Shown here: piece after piece, positions 58,944 to 64,000 of the stretch | How positions within the stretch are numbered: the stretch's first letter is position 1 | Layout of the letters: the number at the start of each line of letters is the position of its first letter | NCBI RefSeq assembly: GCF_027694345.1 | Contig: NZ_JAQEVU010000005.1 | Coordinates: 124,001-188,000 of the forward strand | Reading direction: 5' to 3' | Source: Varibaculum timonense_A | GTDB taxonomy: Bacteria; Actinomycetota; Actinomycetes; Actinomycetales; Actinomycetaceae | Length of the DNA stretch: 64,000 nt | Notes under the pieces: generated by a model | Seen by the model: the letters and a program-made list of their open reading frames with translations, nothing else | What the model was told of the DNA's origin: nothing | Database searches by the model: none | Made by a program: the position numbers and the translations under genes

Positions 58944-60950
58944 ATGGATACACAAACAAAGCCCCCAAACAACCTGGGCAACCTAGGAAATAAAGCAAAA
59001 ATTCCGTCTCGAATCAGCGCAAAACGACACCGTCATCGCCGATATCGGAAAACCTTGAGCTTAACCGCTGTAGCAGCAGTATTAGCTATGCTCTCGGCAG
59101 CTATCATAGTCACCGGAGAATCCCCCTCACAGGCAGCAGATATCGGAGCCGTATGGATAAACTACGGGAACTCGAAAATGCAGCTAAATGCCCGCAAATC
59201 AACAGATGGAACCAAAGTTGCGGTGTGTGCTACTGACAGGCAAATCAACTCTCCGCGCGGAAAATGGGTCAGCTATCAAGGGCGTCGAGCAGTTAGTGCT
59301 GGTAGCGAATATCGCTCCAATGCGGCAACATTTGAAATCAGCGCTAAGAAAAAGGGTGCAACCACAGTTTTTGCGGCAGAAAAACAGTATCAGGTCGCCT
59401 ATCTGGCAGGCCAGCTTCGAGGTGCAATAGAAAAAGGAGAAAAAGAACTCGGGGCAACCGTATATGCTATCCATTCCCTATCTGGCAGGCTGATGCCCCA
59501 GCAAACTCAATCTGCCGAGATTAAAAGTCGAGCTAACGAGCTATTGTCACAGGCAAAATCCTATGCAGGACCTTACAAGCTAGGAGGGGCAGAAATAAAA
59601 CTATCGACCGGATCAACTGAAGGAACACTCAAGTTGCCCATAGTGCAAAGCTCAGCGGGAAACGCTATCTCAAACCTAAATGAAACGGTATCCCTATCTG
59701 GTCCCGCCCGCTTCAAAGGAACAAAAAACGCTAATACTATTAGCGTCCTCTCCGCGAATGCCCTCAAAGAACTTCCCATAGAAGTGACTGGTCCGGGAAA
59801 AGTTGATGCTCAAATAAACGTGCGAGGACTGCCTCCAACAACCTTTGAAATCTGGGAGCATCAGCGTTGGCAAGATTTACTCATAGCCGGTCCGTTGTCT
59901 GCTCTTAGCGCTAACACTTCTATAACGGCTGAACCTCGCCAGTTCTTTAGAGTAAAAACCCAAACCCAGGCAGAAATACACAAACAAAACCAGGGTAACC
60001 AGCTTATAGATAAAATCACGGTTAAAGCGGAAGGGCAGTGGGGTAAAAACACTGGTAAACAGACATGGCAAACTGTAAAAATTGATTTGTCGCTATATGG
60101 TCCCTTTAGTGAAGCACAAGGGCCTGGGCAAATTCCTGCAGATGCTAAACCAGTAAAGACCTGGCAAATACCTGCCACCCCCGCCAGCCTCGAAGAAGCG
60201 GAAAACGGGGTCGCCATCTCTAATGAAAAAGACCCATACCTGGTTGAAAAGCCAGGATTCTATACCTTTGTAGCAGCCGCGCATCGCGCCCTACAACCAG
60301 CAGACACCTATTTGAAAGACGACTATGTGCCCGCTTTCTTTGAAGAATCCGAGACTCAGATAGTGCCCTTCACCCCAACAGTGAAAACTCAGGCAAAAGT
60401 AGTAATAGATAAAGAATCGAAGATACTAACCGACCAGGTAGAACTCAAAGGTTTTCCAGACAATCATCCCGAATTTACCGGTAAAGGCAAATGGAAAGCA
60501 GATGAAAAAACAGTGCGAAATGATCTGTACTGTCTACCGCAACCAATTAAAAATATGGACGCAAATAAGCGAAAACCTCTCGCTCAAATCGAACTGCCTG
60601 CCAAGAACGGAACCTATACCGTGGACAAAGATAAAAAAGGTAAACCTCTCAGCTTAAACGAGTTTCCCTGCAAAGATACCTACGTATTCGTTACTTCCTA
60701 TGCCGGGGATTCGCGTACACAAGCTATGCGCAGTTCAGAGACTGAAACCAGTGAACAGTACCAGGTTCCGCCGCCAACCACCCCGCCAACCACCCCACCC
60801 GCAACGACTCCGCCACCCCCGACAACTCCCCCAGAGCCGCCAACCGTGCTCTCGGCAACCGGCGCGAAAGTATCTGGAATGCTGGGACTGGCGTTAGTTG
60901 CACTGGGAAGTGGAGGGTTGCTGGTTTTCTATCGGGCACGTCGGCGTTAA
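58944..60950 (+). CDS. Wall-anchored surface protein, LSATG sorting signal
   Basis: This 668-residue protein has an unusually long, basic N-terminal leader (KRHRHRRYRKTLSLTAV) before the hydrophobic signal segment (about residues 38-65). The mature part begins ADIGAVWINYG with one cysteine in VAVCATDRQ. Several beta-rich stretches follow, two of them with TTFEIWEHQRWQD and KTWQIPATPAS patterns reminiscent of repeated Ig-like actinobacterial surface domains. A Pro/Thr stalk ends in LSATG, a hydrophobic span and YRARRR. I do not recognise a specific family. It is divergent from the LASTG protein across 248 bases and is probably displayed with it. Confidence 0.75.
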   Translation: MDTQTKPPNNLGNLGNKAKIPSRISAKRHRHRRYRKTLSLTAVAAVLAMLSAAIIVTGESPSQAADIGAVWINYGNSKMQLNARKSTDGTKVAVCATDRQINSPRGKWVSYQGRRAVSAGSEYRSNAATFEISAKKKGATTVFAAEKQYQVAYLAGQLRGAIEKGEKELGATVYAIHSLSGRLMPQQTQSAEIKSRANELLSQAKSYAGPYKLGGAEIKLSTGSTEGTLKLPIVQSSAGNAISNLNETVSLSGPARFKGTKNANTISVLSANALKELPIEVTGPGKVDAQINVRGLPPTTFEIWEHQRWQDLLIAGPLSALSANTSITAEPRQFFRVKTQTQAEIHKQNQGNQLIDKITVKAEGQWGKNTGKQTWQTVKIDLSLYGPFSEAQGPGQIPADAKPVKTWQIPATPASLEEAENGVAISNEKDPYLVEKPGFYTFVAAAHRALQPADTYLKDDYVPAFFEESETQIVPFTPTVKTQAKVVIDKESKILTDQVELKGFPDNHPEFTGKGKWKADEKTVRNDLYCLPQPIKNMDANKRKPLAQIELPAKNGTYTVDKDKKGKPLSLNEFPCKDTYVFVTSYAGDSRTQAMRSSETETSEQYQVPPPTTPPTTPPATTPPPPTTPPEPPTVLSATGAKVSGMLGLALVALGSGGLLVFYRARRR

Positions 60951-60982
60951 AACGCTGGTAGTTAAGGTAAGAAAGTAGCAAT

Positions 60983-61025
60983 AGCTGCTGGTTAGAGCAA
61001 TACTATTCTGTTCTAGCCAGCAGCT
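60983..61025. terminator. Hairpin after the LSATG surface-protein gene
   Basis: Arms AGCTGCTGGTTAGA (60983-60996) and TCTAGCCAGCAGCT (61012-61025) pair with one mismatch around a 15-base loop. No T run follows. Probable terminator or 3' stabiliser. Confidence 0.55.
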
Positions 61026-61096
61026 AATCCGGTAGGGAATGGGCATAATTCCTAGGTTTTACCTGTTAAAGGGCGAGATGCATTAAAATTGAGAGG

Positions 61097-62284
61097 ATGG
61101 TTTTAGGGAGCGAAAACAATTGCGAAAGTGGCGTTCAAGAAAAAAACTTGGTTCGCCGCGGCTCCCAAGCACCCTTAGCAATCATGGCAGATAGGGCGAG
61201 CGCAGTTCTGGTAGGTCAAGCCAGCGGCAGTGCCCTAGGGGTGGGGTATGAGTTCAAAACCCCTCCTTTGGTGGGAAGTCCCAGAATGCTGGGGTCAAAC
61301 TCCGGTCTCAAACCCGGAGAATGGTCAGAAGATACCCAAATGGCAATCTGCCTGGCAGAAGTAGCAGTCACCGGGATTGACCTGACCACCGAAGAAGGAC
61401 TCGATGCGGTAGCCTCACGTTATCTAGCGTGGTATCAGGGAGGAACTCGCAAGGTTGATTCCCCTACGAGAGTAGTACTAGAAACTACGATTAATGACAT
61501 TTCAAATATCAATTCTGCGCGAAAAATGCGTTCCGCTGCCGCCTATTTCCATCGGCGAACCCGGCGTACTAGCGGCTCAGGTCCGCTTTGCCGCAGCGCT
61601 ATCTTAGGGGTAACTCGGATTCAAGACCCACAGTGGACGGCAGAATCAGTGCGGGCAGTGGCAGAACTAACCCATGTAGATCCGATAGCCTCCGAAGCGG
61701 CAATAATCTATGCAGAGGCAATACGTAGCGCCGTAACCGATTCGCTGCCCGGGGATGAATCCTGGGCGAATCGAATAAAACTGGGAGCCGGTATAGGTTT
61801 ACTGGCTCCCGCTAGCCGTGAGCGCTGGCACGAATGGCTCAAACAGGCAGAAGAAACCTATTTTAAACCCCCAAGTGATAACACCTACGCGGTTCCGGCT
61901 TTGCAAGCCGTAGCAGGACTTGTGCAGGCAGTAAAAATCGAGCACAGCGAAACCCCGCTAAGTGGGCAAGATGCTTTTCGGCGTGCAGTTTCCCTGGCAG
62001 TGCAGCTGGGTGGGGACACTGATGGTATAGCCGGCTTAGTGGGGGCATTATTTGCTGCCGGAATCGGACTGATGCAAGTGCCAACTGATTTACAAAAAAA
62101 ACTGCACGGCTGGCCAGGTTTTAAAGTTGATGCCCTAGCGGAGATGGGGCTGGGAACTGCTCTCGCCGGAGTGGTAGGTGCTAAAGGGATGGCGCGAATG
62201 ATTACCTCAAATGCGTCTCTAAGCGATTTGATTACTGCCCATCCCGATGCTCAGATAGAATCGATTACCTCCCCAGAGCCCTAA
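61097..62284 (+). CDS. ADP-ribosylglycohydrolase (DraG/ARH) family protein
   Basis: This 395-residue protein has the family blocks in order: DRASAVLVGQASGSALGVGYEF (normally GxxxGDALG), GEWSEDTQMAICL (normally WTDDTxM), and QLGGDTDGIAGLVGALFAAG, the C-terminal metal block. The first aspartate is Ser and the TDD triplet reads SED, so the dimetal site is altered although the C-terminal aspartates remain. Members remove ADP-ribose from proteins or other acceptors, or act on related substrates. The first 30 residues are not conserved, so translation may start at the ATG at about 61184; GAGAGG abuts the annotated ATG. Confidence 0.75.
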   Translation: MVLGSENNCESGVQEKNLVRRGSQAPLAIMADRASAVLVGQASGSALGVGYEFKTPPLVGSPRMLGSNSGLKPGEWSEDTQMAICLAEVAVTGIDLTTEEGLDAVASRYLAWYQGGTRKVDSPTRVVLETTINDISNINSARKMRSAAAYFHRRTRRTSGSGPLCRSAILGVTRIQDPQWTAESVRAVAELTHVDPIASEAAIIYAEAIRSAVTDSLPGDESWANRIKLGAGIGLLAPASRERWHEWLKQAEETYFKPPSDNTYAVPALQAVAGLVQAVKIEHSETPLSGQDAFRRAVSLAVQLGGDTDGIAGLVGALFAAGIGLMQVPTDLQKKLHGWPGFKVDALAEMGLGTALAGVVGAKGMARMITSNASLSDLITAHPDAQIESITSPEP

Positions 62285-62356
62285 AATCCTATATATCAGC
62301 AGGCTAGAGCCAGAAGTTTATACTTCAAGGTCGAGTAAAAGTCGATTAGAGCTTTT

Positions 62357-63229
62357 CTATCGCACCATATTTTGATCGAAATAAACCTTACCTGGAGTCA
62401 TCGTGCCTCCATAAAGCTCAGGCACAGTTACCAGGGTGTATCCCTGTGAGCGTAAATGCTTAATAATGTCCGGGACTGCCTGGATGGTTGTGGGATGAAT
62501 ATCGTGCATCAGGATAATAGAACCTGCTTTGGTCTGCTTCTTTACCTGTTCAAGAACCGATTGTGGATTACGGTTCTTCCAATCCAAAGTATCTACATCC
62601 CATAAAATAACTGACTGTTTTAGAGATTTAAGAGCCGCTGTTACCCGGGAATTAAACGCCCCATAAGGCGGGCGAGTTAGATTTACTTCGGCGTTAGGAA
62701 CCGCTTTCTTAATGGCGTCCAGAGTAGAGGTGATTTCCCTGTTTATCTTGGAATCGGAAATCTTGGTTAATTGTGGGTGCGACCAGGTATGATTTGCTAA
62801 AATGTGACCCTCTTTAACCTCCCTGGCGACGGTATCTGGATAGGTATTTACCGCTCTACCAACCAGCATGAAAGTGGCAGGAACTTTTTCTTTAGCCAAA
62901 ATATCCAAAAGTTCAGGAGTTTTAGGTCCCGGACCATCATCGAAAGTTAAAGCCACACATTTTTCTTTAGTGCAATCAACCGGTTCCCGAGTAGGGGTGG
63001 GGCTAGGGGTAGGAGTAGTTGAAGTGGTAGTGGGGTCGGAACTAGGAGATACGGTCTGACTGGGCTGAGTTTTTGACGTCGAAGAGGACGCAGAAGCAGT
63101 TGCTTTCTGCTGACTGCTGCTAGTGTTTCTAGTCATGGCGAAGCCGATTGCTATCGCTGTGCACAATAGCGCCGTCCCCAGCAGTATTGCGATAATCAGT
63201 TGAAGGTGACGCTTACGTGATAAGGCCAT
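62357..63229 (-). CDS. Membrane-anchored polysaccharide deacetylase (NodB family)
   Basis: This 290-residue protein has an N-terminal membrane anchor (about residues 9-31) and a Ser/Thr/Pro-rich linker to about residue 83. The NodB domain follows: ALTFDDGPGPKTPELL (motif 1 Asp), NHTWSHPQL (motif 2 His-x3-His), LTRPPYGAFNSRV (motif 3), WDVDTLDW (motif 4) and IILMHDIHPTT (motif 5). The active site is intact. It should remove N-acetyl groups from an extracellular glycan such as peptidoglycan, giving lysozyme resistance, or from a surface polysaccharide. AGGAGAAAAC precedes the ATG. Confidence 0.9.
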   Translation of the reverse strand: MALSRKRHLQLIIAILLGTALLCTAIAIGFAMTRNTSSSQQKATASASSSTSKTQPSQTVSPSSDPTTTSTTPTPSPTPTREPVDCTKEKCVALTFDDGPGPKTPELLDILAKEKVPATFMLVGRAVNTYPDTVAREVKEGHILANHTWSHPQLTKISDSKINREITSTLDAIKKAVPNAEVNLTRPPYGAFNSRVTAALKSLKQSVILWDVDTLDWKNRNPQSVLEQVKKQTKAGSIILMHDIHPTTIQAVPDIIKHLRSQGYTLVTVPELYGGTMTPGKVYFDQNMVR

Positions 63230-63348
63230 GTTTTCTCCTACCGTTCCCTAAAGTTGTCCCCCAATCTTAACGCGCTAATCTGATGGGGCTCAAAGTTTCG
63301 CTTTAACCGCCCATTGCGGTCAATCCAGGATTTTCCCAGGGTAAGAGG

Positions 63349-64000
63349 CTATGCGGATTGGAGTAAGCAGATAGTAGCGGCAGCTGCTATTGCTCCACAA
63401 ACCGCAGAGTTTCCATGATAAATATCTTGACCATCCGGGGAGCAAAGGTCAGAAATGCAGCGAACTGCCAAGAAAGGGGTGTCTGATAAATATGACACCT
63501 GAGCGGCTGCTGCTGATTCCATTTCAGCGGCGAGGGCGGTGGGGAATGTTTCCCGTATTTCAGTAACGTTTTTATCGGTGATAAATGAATCACCGGTCGC
63601 GATAGTGCCACAGCGAACTGGCACGTCTTGCAGAGCTGCAAATGCCTGGGAACTTTGGTTTTCCTCACTAGGAGATATAAATCCTGGGGCGTCACCTGGT
63701 GGAGTGATGAAAGAATCCGCTATCGCTCGCTTATTTTGTCCCATAGCCTCTAGGAAGTGACCCGCGATAGTCAGCAGTCGCTGGTCGCCAGAGTAGCTGG
63801 TCGGCATTCCCGGAAGTTGCCCAGGTAAATACCCGAAAACAGTAGCATCAGCGCTGTGGAAAACATAGGTGTCACCAAAAATAATTTCCCCCACTTGGCT
63901 ATCCTTAGCTAAACCGCCAGCGGTTCCCGAATAGAGCACTTGTTTAGCTCCAAGAACCTCAATCGCGATAGTGGTAGCGCGGGCAGCATTAACCGTTCCC
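63349..64000 (-). CDS. 5'-methylthioadenosine/S-adenosylhomocysteine nucleosidase, N-terminus beyond window
   Basis: The reverse strand is open from 64000 and reads TVNAARATTIAIEVLGAKQVLYSGTAGGLAK, then GEIIFGDTYVFHSADATVFGY. AAEMESAAAAQVSYL, with the glutamates that bind the ribose hydroxyls, follows, and then VRCISDLCSPDG with the catalytic aspartate. This is the MTA/SAH nucleosidase pattern. About 216 residues are present; roughly the first 20-30 are missing. It recycles methionine-cycle by-products and affects AI-2 precursor supply. An in-frame GTG at 63939 is inside the conserved core and is not the start. Confidence 0.88.
   Translation of the reverse strand, partial: GTVNAARATTIAIEVLGAKQVLYSGTAGGLAKDSQVGEIIFGDTYVFHSADATVFGYLPGQLPGMPTSYSGDQRLLTIAGHFLEAMGQNKRAIADSFITPPGDAPGFISPSEENQSSQAFAALQDVPVRCGTIATGDSFITDKNVTEIRETFPTALAAEMESAAAAQVSYLSDTPFLAVRCISDLCSPDGQDIYHGNSAVCGAIAAAATICLLQSA

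Overview
The window looks like chromosome of a host-associated actinobacterium. The str and S10 ribosomal clusters have actinobacterial gene order, with S10 ending at rpsQ before an unrelated gene. There is a menaquinone pathway, a class C sortase pilus locus and several wall-anchored proteins. Base composition is moderate rather than GC-rich. The family Actinomycetaceae (for example Varibaculum or a relative) would fit, but I cannot prove a genus from sequence alone.

Layout. 1-10.5 kb: surface-polymer genes. These are a TarI-like cytidylyltransferase (cut by the window edge), a family 2 glycosyltransferase, a nucleotidyltransferase-aminotransferase fusion, an ornithine-cyclodeaminase-like enzyme, a secreted protein with four peptidoglycan-binding-like repeats and a transglutaminase-like domain, an MBOAT plus AlgJ/AlgX-like O-acetylation pair, and a lipoprotein. 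10.5-25 kb: menaquinone genes menE, menB, menC, menD and menF. A repeat-rich surface protein sits among them, and two arrays of GGGAGGG-type repeats in opposite orientation flank the block. 25-30 kb: the str operon (rpsL, rpsG, fusA, tuf). 30-40.4 kb: a sortase-assembled pilus (2239-residue tip adhesin, shaft pilin, class C sortase, small pilin). 40.4-43.9 kb: an accessory patch with an NYN nuclease, a solitary RelB-like antitoxin, a Phd-Doc pair and many palindromic elements. 43.9-49.4 kb: S10 cluster rpsJ to rpsQ. 49.5-52.5 kb: an oxidoreductase and a sugar transporter. 52.5-64 kb: more palindromic elements, a TauE-like transporter, an alcohol dehydrogenase, a small membrane protein with LacI-type operators, a HAD phosphatase, two wall-anchored proteins, an ADP-ribosylglycohydrolase-like protein, a polysaccharide deacetylase and a partial MTA/SAH nucleosidase.

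How it fits together. Much of the window builds or decorates the cell surface. Three exported-protein genes have a homopolymeric G run of 10-12 just upstream, the classical layout for phase-variable expression. Sorting signals fall into two sets: LPLTG in the polymerising pilins, and L(A/S/G)xTG or MPRTG in proteins probably handled by a housekeeping sortase outside the window.

The most unusual material is non-coding. One part is a family of roughly 100-bp double-hairpin palindromes, with six complete copies and several remnants, in which a core is conserved while the stems differ but still pair. The other is the pair of inverted GGGAGGG arrays around the menaquinone genes.
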